A stretch of DNA of 64,000 bases from Microbacterium saccharophilum. Lineage in GTDB: Bacteria > Actinomycetota > Actinomycetes > Actinomycetales > Microbacteriaceae. Numbering within the stretch: the stretch's first letter is position 1; each line of letters opens with the position of its first letter. The notes under the pieces are model-generated. The model was not told where the DNA came from. It searched no databases and worked only from the letters and a program-made list of their open reading frames with translations. Both the position numbers and the translations under genes were made by a program. The stretch lies in NCBI RefSeq assembly GCF_007992455.1, contig NZ_BKAH01000001.1, forward strand, positions 310,001 through 374,000. The letters are read 5' to 3'. Of this stretch, positions 43,587-51,836 are shown one piece after another.

Positions 43587-45115
43587 ACGACCCGGTCAGC
43601 GAGCGGACCCGCACGAGGACGCCGCGCCGGCCCTGGAGCCTGCAGGCGCGTCTCATGGCGACGGTGATCGGCATCGTCGCCCTCATCCTCGTGGGGAGCG
43701 CCGTCGCGATCGGCGCCGGCGTGGGCGACGCGCTGTCGAAGTCGCTGAACGCCAACCTGGAGGCCACAACCCGCCAGCTGCAGCTGTTCGAGCCCGGCCC
43801 CCTGCAGAACGTGCGCCGCGCCGACGAGGCCCTCTCACAGGGCCCCCAGACCGACGGCTACCTGCTCCTCGTGGACTCGCCGTTCGACGGGGTCTCCGGC
43901 GCCGTCATCGTCGCCGACGACGACCTAGAGGTCGCGCCCCTCACCTCCACCCAGATCCACGCGCTCCGAGCGGAGGCCGCCACGCGCGGGTTCTCCACCG
44001 TGCGGGTCCCCGGACTGGGCAGCTACCGGGTCACCCCGTTCACGGCGGGAACGGTGACCGGGATCGCGGGGCTCCCCCTCAGCGAGCTGGAATCGACCCT
44101 CGCGGAGATCCTGACGACGATCCTCCTCGTCACGATCGGCGGCCTCCTGCTGCTCGCCGTCGCGGTGGCCCTCGTCATCCGGCGCTCGCTCGCGCCGTTG
44201 CGCGCCGTCGCCGACACCGCGACGCGGGTCGCGGCGCTGCCGCTGGCCGAAGGCGACGTCACGATCGCCGAGCGGGTGCCCGCGGAGGAGGCCGACGACC
44301 GCACCGAGATCGGGCGGGTGGGCGCCGCGCTGAACACGCTCCTGGACCACGTCGGCTCGTCACTGACGGCGCGCCAGCGCAACGAGGAGCGGATGCGGGC
44401 GTTCGTCGCAGACGCCAGTCATGAGCTGCGGACGCCCCTCGCCTCCATCCGCGGCTACTCGGAGCTGTCGCTGCGCGGCATCCGGCAGAGCCGCGAGGCC
44501 ACCGGCGAGAGCCGCGCCCTCGCGGAGGCCGCGGCGCAGAACACCGAGCAGGCGCTCGAGCGCATCCAGGCGCAGTCGCTGCGGATGACGACGCTCGTGG
44601 AGGACCTGCTGCTGCTGGCGCGCCTGGACGAGGGGAAGGAGCTCGTGTACGGGGCCGTGGACCTCACGCGTCTCGCCGTGGAATCCGTCGCGGACGCACG
44701 GGCCGCCGGCCCCGACCACGAGTGGGCGCTGGAGGTCGACGACGCGCCGGTGGTCGTCGCCGGCGACGCCGCACGGCTGCATCAGGTGACCGCGAACCTC
44801 CTCGCGAACGCGCGCGTGCACACGCCGGCCGGCACGCACGTCACGACGACCGTCACGGCCTCCGGCGGCAGCGCCGTGCTCCGCGTGCACGACGACGGGC
44901 CCGGCATCGATCCGGCGTTCGCCGGCGGCCTGTTCGAGCGGTTCGCCCGCGCCGACGCCTCCCGCGCCCGGCAGACCGGCGGCACGGGTCTCGGGCTCTC
45001 CATCGCCAAGGCGATCGTGGACGCCCATCACGGCACCATCACGGTCCAGAGCGTCCCGGGATCGACGACGTTCGAGGTGCGCCTCCCGGCGCGTCCCGCC
45101 GACCCGCCCGCCTGA
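43583..45115 (+). CDS. Two-component sensor histidine kinase
   Basis: A 510-residue kinase with a periplasmic-type sensor region. Helix 1 lies at about 22-47 and helix 2 at about 172-198, leaving an outer domain of about 125 residues rich in beta strands. A HAMP linker follows, then HisKA (FVADASHELRTPLASIRGYSE, His near 278) and the ATPase boxes NLLANARVHTP, HDDGPGIDPAF and GTGLGLSIAKAIV. It partners the overlapping response regulator. The close placement with an exporter suggests sensing of an envelope or toxic compound; that is an inference. It converges with the flavin operon, 16 bases apart. Confidence 0.94.
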   Translation: MNDPVSERTRTRTPRRPWSLQARLMATVIGIVALILVGSAVAIGAGVGDALSKSLNANLEATTRQLQLFEPGPLQNVRRADEALSQGPQTDGYLLLVDSPFDGVSGAVIVADDDLEVAPLTSTQIHALRAEAATRGFSTVRVPGLGSYRVTPFTAGTVTGIAGLPLSELESTLAEILTTILLVTIGGLLLLAVAVALVIRRSLAPLRAVADTATRVAALPLAEGDVTIAERVPAEEADDRTEIGRVGAALNTLLDHVGSSLTARQRNEERMRAFVADASHELRTPLASIRGYSELSLRGIRQSREATGESRALAEAAAQNTEQALERIQAQSLRMTTLVEDLLLLARLDEGKELVYGAVDLTRLAVESVADARAAGPDHEWALEVDDAPVVVAGDAARLHQVTANLLANARVHTPAGTHVTTTVTASGGSAVLRVHDDGPGIDPAFAGGLFERFARADASRARQTGGTGLGLSIAKAIVDAHHGTITVQSVPGSTTFEVRLPARPADPPA

Positions 45116-45131
45116 CCGCCCGGTCAGCCGG

Positions 45132-46682
45132 TCAGTAGCCGGAGAACGCGTCGGTCGTGATCGACCGGGCCTTCTCCAGCGCCGGCGCCAGGTCGGCGAT
45201 GAGCGCGGGCGGGCCGGAGATGTAGGCGTGCCGGGCGGCGATGTCCGGCACGACCTGCAGCAGTCCGTCGGCGTCCAGCCGCACGCCCTTCGCCCAGCGC
45301 CAGTGCGCGGGGAGGTGCGCCGGCTCGGTGCGGGTGAACACGATGACGGGGACCCCGGAGGCCTCGAGATCGTCGCGGAACGCCAGCTCCTCGGCATCCG
45401 ACGCGACGTACACGAACACGATGTCCCGGTCCTCCTGAGCGAGCCGCGTGTGTCGCAGCTGCGAGACGAACGGCGTGACGCCGATGCCGGCGGCGACCAT
45501 GAGCACGGGCGCGCCGGCGCGCTGCGGCAGCACGAAGTCACCCCACACCCCCGTCACCGACAGGGTCTCCCCCGTCCCGAGGGCGGCGAGGGCCTTCTTG
45601 TAGCTGGACTGCGACCCTTCGCGGAGTGCGATCTTCACGAGCGGCAGCTCCTCCGGGGAGCTGACGATGCTGAACTCCCGGCGCGTCCCGCGGGCATCCG
45701 GGTGGGGGTGCGGCACCTCCAGCTCGAGGTACTGACCCGGCGCGAACCGCAGCCCTCGCTTGGCCTGGAACGTCAGCTCCCGGACGGTCGGGGTCAGGGC
45801 GCGACGCTCCACGAGGGTGAGGCGCACGGCCGAGCGGACGGCGAAGGCGAACGCGACCAGGTTGCCGACCAGGAGCGCCCGCTCCTGCCCGAGCGTGACC
45901 TCGCCGATCGCCAGGGGCCAGCCGGCGAGCACACCGACGACCGCCGCGACGAGGAACTGCTGCCTCCGGCGGGGCGGCAGGGTGAGGGGCTCGGAGAGCA
46001 TGAAGGCGCCGAGGAACAGGAACGGCGAGGACCACAGGATCTGCCAGAACACGGTGCCGAGGTCGAAGGCGAGCCCGGCCTGCTGGAACTCGGCGGACGC
46101 CCGGATCACGGCGACGGCGACCGCGACGACGAGGAAGACGGCGATGACGCGGATCTTCTCGGTGCGCAGCAGCACGATCAGCCCGAAGACGATGACGGGA
46201 CCGGCGAGGAACGGCGACCCCACCCACCACGAGGATGCACCGAGCGCGGGGAGCCACACGCTGAGGATCGTCAGGAACGCCGCGCCGACGGCGGCGGGGT
46301 TGAAGATGTGCCGGCCCTGCCAGGCGAGGACGTACTTCGAGGCGGAGGCGACGATCCCCGCGATCGCGATTCCGACGAGCTCCCACGGCTCGAGCGTCGG
46401 GCGCAGCACGAACAGCAGGATGAGGACGGTGATGAGCGAGGACTCCCACCGCCACGAGCGGTGCAGGATGCGGTGCGCGACGGCGTCGGTGGCGGCGCAG
46501 GCCGCACCCAGCACGAGCCACGTCACGACGAGCTCGAGCGGCGTCGGGGCCACGACGCCGAAGAACGTCAGGACGAGGGCGATGGCGCCCAGGGCGGCGA
46601 GCGCGAACACGACGAGGCGATACATCGACACGCGTCCGATGACGGCGAACGCACGGTTCCACAGGGCAGTCAGTCCGCTCAT
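45132..46682 (-). CDS. RnfD/NqrB-like membrane domain fused to a ferredoxin-NADP reductase-like domain
   Basis: A 516-residue fusion. Residues about 1-275 form 8-9 membrane helices with the RnfD/NqrB-type segment AWQGRHIFNPAAVGAAFLT and the segment LGAFMLSEPLTLPPRRR. The C-terminal part (about 280-516) is an FAD/NAD(P) reductase: FAPGQYLELEVP and RREFSIVSSPEE bind FAD, and VLMVAAGIGVTPFVSQLRH binds NAD(P). It should pass electrons from cytoplasmic NAD(P)H across the membrane. I see no SGAT-type covalent FMN site in the membrane part, unlike true RnfD. The start overlaps the apbE stop (ATGA). Confidence 0.88.
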   Translation of the reverse strand: MSGLTALWNRAFAVIGRVSMYRLVVFALAALGAIALVLTFFGVVAPTPLELVVTWLVLGAACAATDAVAHRILHRSWRWESSLITVLILLFVLRPTLEPWELVGIAIAGIVASASKYVLAWQGRHIFNPAAVGAAFLTILSVWLPALGASSWWVGSPFLAGPVIVFGLIVLLRTEKIRVIAVFLVVAVAVAVIRASAEFQQAGLAFDLGTVFWQILWSSPFLFLGAFMLSEPLTLPPRRRQQFLVAAVVGVLAGWPLAIGEVTLGQERALLVGNLVAFAFAVRSAVRLTLVERRALTPTVRELTFQAKRGLRFAPGQYLELEVPHPHPDARGTRREFSIVSSPEELPLVKIALREGSQSSYKKALAALGTGETLSVTGVWGDFVLPQRAGAPVLMVAAGIGVTPFVSQLRHTRLAQEDRDIVFVYVASDAEELAFRDDLEASGVPVIVFTRTEPAHLPAHWRWAKGVRLDADGLLQVVPDIAARHAYISGPPALIADLAPALEKARSITTDAFSGY

Positions 46683-47557
46683 GAGTCCACGCTATCGGCC
46701 CTCAGGAACAGCTCGGCGCGGCATCCCGGCGACCATTCGACGCGCCCGTCGGTCGTCATCCGCACCCAGGACACGTCCTGTGCGGCGGCGAACGCGGGCC
46801 CGCCGTCGAAGAACAGCGCCGTCGCCGCGGCATCCGCCGTCATCGCCGCACCGGCGACCGCCCACGTCGCCGCGATCGTCCGGACCGGCTCCCCCGTCCG
46901 CGCATCCAGCACGTGGTGCAGGCCCGCGCCCCACGCGCGCCGGTTGACGGCCGACGCGCAGAGCGCGGCATCGGTCACCTCCCACACGCCGATGGCGCGG
47001 GCGGGGTCGTAGGGATGCTCGAGCGCGATCCGCTGGGCCGTCCCCCGCACGGCGAGATCGCCGCTCGCGTCGACGACGACGGGGCCGTCGACGGCCGCCG
47101 CCACGAGGTCGACGAGGCGGCCCTTCCCGAGCGCGCCGACGTCGACGATTGCCGGCACGGTGAGGGTCAGCATCCCGTCCGCCCACCCGAGCCGGTCGGT
47201 CCAGTCGGCCGGCGCCGCCTCCGCCCCCGCGTCGTCGAAGCCGTACGACGCGTCGTAGCCGCGCCGAGCGAGCGCGGCGCCGACGAGCGGGTTCACGGCG
47301 CCGGCGGTCGTCGCGGAGAGCGCCGCGTAGAGGTCGAGCATCGCGGGGCCGTCCGGTGGGAGCGGGACGGCTCCGGCCCCGCGGGCCAGCGCCGTCACGA
47401 GCGAATCGGCGCGGAACCGCGACCACGCGCGGTCGAACTCCTCGATGAGCGCGCGCACCTCGGCGCGCACCGCCTCCGGGACGGGCGCAGCGGTCTGCAC
47501 GTGCCACCGCGTGCCGATCGCCTCGAACTCCCAGCCGGAGGAGGCGCCCGGCGTCAC
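46679..47557 (-). CDS. apbE: FMN:protein transferase ApbE
   Basis: A 292-residue ApbE-family flavin transferase, which attaches FMN through a phosphoester to Thr/Ser of target proteins outside the cytoplasm. Family features are FEAIGTRWHVQ at the start, FDRAWSRFRADSLVTAL, the segment VDVGALGKGRLVDLVA and VVVDASGDLAVRG. HHVLDARTGEPVRTIAATWAVAG holds the metal/FAD-binding end. A classical signal peptide is not evident, so it may act in the cytoplasm or be exported otherwise. GTG 47557 overlaps the stop of the FMN-binding lipoprotein gene (GTGA), and its own stop overlaps the reductase start. Its likely substrate is that lipoprotein. Confidence 0.92.
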   Translation of the reverse strand: MTPGASSGWEFEAIGTRWHVQTAAPVPEAVRAEVRALIEEFDRAWSRFRADSLVTALARGAGAVPLPPDGPAMLDLYAALSATTAGAVNPLVGAALARRGYDASYGFDDAGAEAAPADWTDRLGWADGMLTLTVPAIVDVGALGKGRLVDLVAAAVDGPVVVDASGDLAVRGTAQRIALEHPYDPARAIGVWEVTDAALCASAVNRRAWGAGLHHVLDARTGEPVRTIAATWAVAGAAMTADAAATALFFDGGPAFAAAQDVSWVRMTTDGRVEWSPGCRAELFLRADSVDS

Positions 47558-48018
47558 GCCGACGCTTCGGACCGGATGGCCTCCAGCGCGTCGTTGAAAC
47601 CGCCGCTGGTGAGGGACGAGCCGGCGACGCGGTCGACGGAGATCTCGTCGATGTCCTTGCCGAGCACCTCGTCGGCGATGCCGCCGATGAACTCGGACTG
47701 GTACCGCCCGGACTCCGGGTTCTGCGGGTCGCCCGTCACCTCCACGTCCGTGATGACGTCGCCGGCGAGGGTGACGGTGACGGCGATGGTCTCCAGCGTC
47801 CCGCCCCCGTCGATGTAGGAACCGTCCGCGGAGTAGGTGCCGTCGGCGTACGTCGCGGCGCCGGCGCTGCCGGTCTCCCGCGGGGTGCTCCCGGCGTCGC
47901 TCGGGTCGTCCGTCGCGGCGGAGGTCGTGCCGGCGCAGCCCGCGAGTGCGGCGAGGCCGGCGACGGAGACGGCTGCGGCGACGGCGGCGCGGCGGGGCAG
48001 AGCGGTGGTACGGATCAT
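47554..48018 (-). CDS. FMN-binding domain lipoprotein (flavinylation target)
   Basis: A 154-residue exported lipoprotein. A signal sequence ends in the lipobox LAALAGCAG (Cys near 27), followed by a Ser/Thr-rich linker and an FMN_bind domain (about 70-150). The domain ends with DRVAGSSLTSGGFNDALEAI, which matches the flavinylation pattern in which ApbE modifies the Ser/Thr before the final helix. It would carry covalent FMN on the outer face of the membrane. ATG 48018 has GAGAGGA upstream. First gene of the operon, TAGGTT further up is a plausible -10. Confidence 0.88.
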   Translation of the reverse strand: MIRTTALPRRAAVAAAVSVAGLAALAGCAGTTSAATDDPSDAGSTPRETGSAGAATYADGTYSADGSYIDGGGTLETIAVTVTLAGDVITDVEVTGDPQNPESGRYQSEFIGGIADEVLGKDIDEISVDRVAGSSLTSGGFNDALEAIRSEASA

Positions 48019-48106
48019 GGCGGTCCTCTCGGCAGGCGGTTCCGGCATCCTCACGGACCAACCTATGCGGTTCCTCGGAACGCGGACGCGGCGAGGTCGG
48101 CGGCGG

Positions 48107-50782
48107 TCACCGCCGGCGGAGCCACTTCAGCACTTCGACGACGAGGAAGATCACGACGGACAGCGCGAGCGGCAGGAGCCAGTCCTGTGCCGCGAGCGGC
48201 CGGGAGTCGAACAGCGCGTTCATGAACGGGACGTAGGTGTAGATCAGCTGGAAGACGATGAGCGCCAACGCCGACCACCAGATCACCGGGTTGCCGCGGA
48301 GCACCTGTGTCGTGAGGCTGGAGCGCGACAGGAACCGGCAGTTGAAGAGGAACGCCAGCTGCCCGAGGGCGAGCATCGTCACGGCCTCCGTGCGGGCGTA
48401 GACGACGTCGTGGCCGGCCGCGACGACGATCCCGAAGATCGCGAGCGTCGCCCCGCCGATGAGGAAGGACACCGCGAGCACGAAGCCGAGCTCCCGCATC
48501 GAGATGATCGAGCCGCCGGGGCGGCGGGGCGGGCGGGTCATGATGCCCGCCTCGGCGGGCTCGTAGGCGAGGGCGAGCGACAGGGTCACGGCGGTGACCA
48601 TGTTGACCCACAGCACCTGGACCGGGGTCAGCGGCAGGGTGAGTCCGAAGACGACGGCGATGAGGATGACGAGGGACTGCGCGCCGTTGGTCGGGAGGAT
48701 GAACACCACCGACTTGCGGAGGTTGTCGTAGATGCGCCGGCCCTCGCGGATGGCGCTGCGGATGGTGGCGAAGTTGTCGTCGGCCAGGACGATCTCCGCC
48801 GCCTCCTTCGTCGCCTCGGTTCCCTTGATGCCCATCGCGACGCCGACGTCGGCCCGGGTCAGGGCGGGGGCGTCGTTCACGCCGTCGCCGGTCATCGCGA
48901 CGACCTCGCCGTGCGACTGCAGCGCGCGGACGATTCGGATCTTATGCTCCGGGCTCGTGCGGGCGTACACGTCGACGTCCCGGACGACATCCTTGAGCTG
49001 TTCCTGGCTGAGGGCCTCCAGCTCCCCGCCGGTGAGGACGCGCACGTCGCCCTCCGCGCCGACCAGGCCCATCTCCCGGCTGATCGCGAGCGCCGTGCCG
49101 GCGTGGTCGCCGGTGATCATCTTGACCCGGATGCCGGCGGCGTGGCAGTCCGCGATCGCCTCGATGGCCTCCGGTCGCGGCGGGTCGAGGATCCCCCACA
49201 ACCCCAGGAACTCCAGGTCCTGCAGGTCGTCCATCGCGACCTCCGCCGCGCGGGTGGGTTTGCGGGCGCCCGCGAGCACACGGAGGCCCTGCGCGCTGAG
49301 CTCGTCGACGGCCTGCTCCCAGAACGCACGGTCCAGGGGCGCGGAGCCGTCGGCGCCGCGCTGGGTGAGCGAGCGATCCAGCAGCCGGTCGGGCGCGCCC
49401 TTGACGAGGATGGCGCGCGCGCCGTCCGGCGACTCGTTGAGGGTCGCCATGAACTTGTGCGCGGAGTCGAACGGGACGACGCCGATGCGGCGCGCGGCCT
49501 CCCCGGTGGCGCCGCCCTTGAGCGCGACGACCTTCAGCGCCCCTTCCGTCGGCTCGCCGACCAGCATCCAGCCCTCGCCGTCCGCCACGATGTGCGCGTC
49601 GTTGCAGAGGGTTCCGGCTGCCAGGAGTGCGGCGAGGTCGCGCCCGGAGGCGAGGTCGCCGTCCTCGTCGAGGATGTCGCCGTCGGGCTGGTAGCCGAGA
49701 CCGGTCGTCTCGTACCGGCCGAGCGGGGTGACGAGGCGGCGCACCGTCATCTCGTTCTTCGTGAGCGTCCCGGTCTTGTCCGAGCACACCGTCGTGACGG
49801 AGCCGAGGGTCTCGACGGCGGGGAGCTTGCGGGTGATGGCGCGGCGGCGCGCCATCTGCTGCACGCCGATCGCGAGCGTGATCGTGACGAGAGCCGGCAG
49901 GCCCTCCGGGATCGCGGCGACCGCGAAGCCGATGGTCGCGGACGTCAGCTCGCCGAGCTCCATGCCGTGGAGGTACTTGCCGATGAGCAGCATGACGACC
50001 GCCATCCCGAGGATGACGAGCGTCAGCACCTTCCCGAACGCGGCCAGCTGCTTGGTGAGCGGCGTCGCGAGGCTGCCGGCGTCGCCGACGAGGGCCTGGA
50101 TCTTCCCGATCTCGGTGCCGGCGCCGGTGCCCGTGACGATGCCCCGCCCCTGACCGCCCGAGACGATCGTGCCGGAGAAGGCCATGCAGGCGCGGTCGCC
50201 GATGCCGGCGGACTCCGCGACCGGCTCGTCCTGCTTCGAGGACGGCACCGATTCGCCGGTCAGCGCGGATTCGTCGATCCGCAGCTGGTGCGCCTGCGTG
50301 AGCCGGAGGTCGGCGGGGACCTTGTCGCCCGGCGCGAGCCGTACGAGGTCTCCCGGGACGAGCTCCGCGGCGGGGATCGTCGTCCACCCGCCGTCGCGGC
50401 GGACGCTCGCGTCGGCCGACAGCATCCCGCGGATGCCGGCGAGCGCCTTCTCGGCGCGCCCCTCCTGCACGTACCCGATGACGGCGTTGATGATCGCGAC
50501 GGAGACGATGACCCAGAAGTCCAGCCAGTCGCCCATGATGGCCTTGATCGCGGCGGCGGCCAGCAGGATGTAGATCAGGGTGTCGTTGAAGTGTCCGAGG
50601 AACCGCAGCCACGCGGGCGTGCGCTTCGGCTCCGGCAGGACGTTGCGGCCGACCGCCTCGAGGCGCGCGGCGGCCTCGTCGCCGGTGAGCCCGGTGTCCT
50701 CCGCCCGCAGGGAGGTGAGGACGTCGGCGATCGGGCGGGCGTGGGCTCTGGTGAGAGAGAGGTCGGTGGGGACCGTGGCCAT
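48107..50782 (-). CDS. P-type cation-transporting ATPase (P2 type)
   Basis: An 891-residue P-type ATPase. The phosphorylation site is VCSDKTGTLTKNEMT (Asp near 338), the actuator domain has IDESALTGESVPSSK, the helix-4 motif is AAIPEGLPALVTI, and MITGDHAGTALAISREMGL plus TGDGVNDAPAL complete the HAD core. Helix-4 PEGLP places it with Ca2+-type or Na+-type P2 pumps rather than heavy-metal P1B pumps. The transported ion is most likely Ca2+, but Mg2+ or Na+ cannot be excluded. It is leaderless: ATG 50782 is six bases from TAGACT. Confidence 0.93.
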   Translation of the reverse strand: MATVPTDLSLTRAHARPIADVLTSLRAEDTGLTGDEAAARLEAVGRNVLPEPKRTPAWLRFLGHFNDTLIYILLAAAAIKAIMGDWLDFWVIVSVAIINAVIGYVQEGRAEKALAGIRGMLSADASVRRDGGWTTIPAAELVPGDLVRLAPGDKVPADLRLTQAHQLRIDESALTGESVPSSKQDEPVAESAGIGDRACMAFSGTIVSGGQGRGIVTGTGAGTEIGKIQALVGDAGSLATPLTKQLAAFGKVLTLVILGMAVVMLLIGKYLHGMELGELTSATIGFAVAAIPEGLPALVTITLAIGVQQMARRRAITRKLPAVETLGSVTTVCSDKTGTLTKNEMTVRRLVTPLGRYETTGLGYQPDGDILDEDGDLASGRDLAALLAAGTLCNDAHIVADGEGWMLVGEPTEGALKVVALKGGATGEAARRIGVVPFDSAHKFMATLNESPDGARAILVKGAPDRLLDRSLTQRGADGSAPLDRAFWEQAVDELSAQGLRVLAGARKPTRAAEVAMDDLQDLEFLGLWGILDPPRPEAIEAIADCHAAGIRVKMITGDHAGTALAISREMGLVGAEGDVRVLTGGELEALSQEQLKDVVRDVDVYARTSPEHKIRIVRALQSHGEVVAMTGDGVNDAPALTRADVGVAMGIKGTEATKEAAEIVLADDNFATIRSAIREGRRIYDNLRKSVVFILPTNGAQSLVILIAVVFGLTLPLTPVQVLWVNMVTAVTLSLALAYEPAEAGIMTRPPRRPGGSIISMRELGFVLAVSFLIGGATLAIFGIVVAAGHDVVYARTEAVTMLALGQLAFLFNCRFLSRSSLTTQVLRGNPVIWWSALALIVFQLIYTYVPFMNALFDSRPLAAQDWLLPLALSVVIFLVVEVLKWLRRR

Positions 50783-50788
50783 GCCCGG

Positions 50789-50794
50789 AGTCTA
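50789..50794 (-). promoter_or_regulatory. -10 element of a leaderless transcript (P-type ATPase)
   Basis: On the minus strand TAGACT is followed by six bases (ccgggc) and ATG at 50782. Confidence 0.65.
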
Positions 50795-50801
50795 GGACCG
50801 G

Positions 50802-51836
50802 CTACGCGGCGCCGTCGAACATGCTCGTGACGGAGCCGTCCTCGAAGACCTCCTTGATCGCGCGCGCCAGCAGCGGTGCGATCGGGAGGATCGTGAGGCC
50901 GGGGAAGATCTTCTCGTCCGGGATCGGCACCGTATCGGTGACGACGACCTCGTCGATGGCCTCATCCTGGAGACGCTCGACGGCCGGGTCGCTGAAGATC
51001 GCGTGGGTCGCGGCGACGATGACACGGTCGGCGCCGTTCGCCTTCAGCGCCTGCGCCGCCTTCACGATCGTCCCGCCGGTGTCGATCATGTCGTCCACGA
51101 GCAGGCACACGCGCCCCTGCACGTCGCCGACGATCTCGTTCACGGTGACCTGGTTGGCGACGTTCGGGTCGCGGCGCTTGTGGATGATCGCGAGCGGCGC
51201 ATCGAGGCTGTCCGACCACGTGTCGGCCACGCGCACGCGGCCGGTGTCGGGAGAGACGACGGTGAGCTTGGCGCGGTCGGCCGCGGACAGGTTCTTCTGG
51301 AAGTACTCCAGCAGCACGGGCTTGGCGAAGAGGTGGTCGACGGGGCCGTCGAAGAAGCCCTGGATCTGCGCGGCGTGCAGGTCGACGCTCATGACGCGGT
51401 CGGCGCCGGCGGTGCGCAGCAGGTCGGCGACGAGGCGCGCGCTGATCGGCTCGCGGCCGCGGCCCTTCTTGTCCTGTCGGGAGTACGGGTAGTACGGGGC
51501 GACGACGGTGATGCGCTTCGCCGACGCGCGCTTGGCGGCGTCGAGCATGATGAGCGTCTCCATGAGCCACTCGTTGACCGGCGGGCCGAACGACTGGATG
51601 AGGAAGAAGTCGCAGCCGCGGATGGAGACCTCGAACCGGGTCAGGATCTCCCCGGACGCGAACGTGCGGTGCTCCGTGGGGACGAGCTCCGTGCCGAGGG
51701 CGTCGGCGACGGCCACGGAGAGCGCCTCGTGCGAGCGTCCCGAGGCGACGACGAGGCGCTTCTTGGTCTTGGCGACGAGGCCGGGGGCGATTCCGCGTTC
51801 CACGTCGAGATCAACCTTGTTCTTCTTGCGCGACAT
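50802..51836 (-). CDS. prs: Ribose-phosphate pyrophosphokinase
   Basis: A 344-residue PRPP synthase, which makes the precursor for purine, pyrimidine, histidine and arabinan synthesis. FASGEILTRFEVSIRGCDFFLIQSFG, the segment APYYPYSRQDKKGRGREPISARLVA (ATP and flexible loop) and the PRPP signature VCLLVDDMIDTGGTIVKAA are present. It is slightly longer than E. coli Prs owing to an N-terminal lysine-rich extension. The start ATG 51836 lies inside glmU: the genes overlap by 26 bases in different frames. Probably co-transcribed from the tRNA-Gln promoter. Confidence 0.96.
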   Translation of the reverse strand: MSRKKNKVDLDVERGIAPGLVAKTKKRLVVASGRSHEALSVAVADALGTELVPTEHRTFASGEILTRFEVSIRGCDFFLIQSFGPPVNEWLMETLIMLDAAKRASAKRITVVAPYYPYSRQDKKGRGREPISARLVADLLRTAGADRVMSVDLHAAQIQGFFDGPVDHLFAKPVLLEYFQKNLSAADRAKLTVVSPDTGRVRVADTWSDSLDAPLAIIHKRRDPNVANQVTVNEIVGDVQGRVCLLVDDMIDTGGTIVKAAQALKANGADRVIVAATHAIFSDPAVERLQDEAIDEVVVTDTVPIPDEKIFPGLTILPIAPLLARAIKEVFEDGSVTSMFDGAA

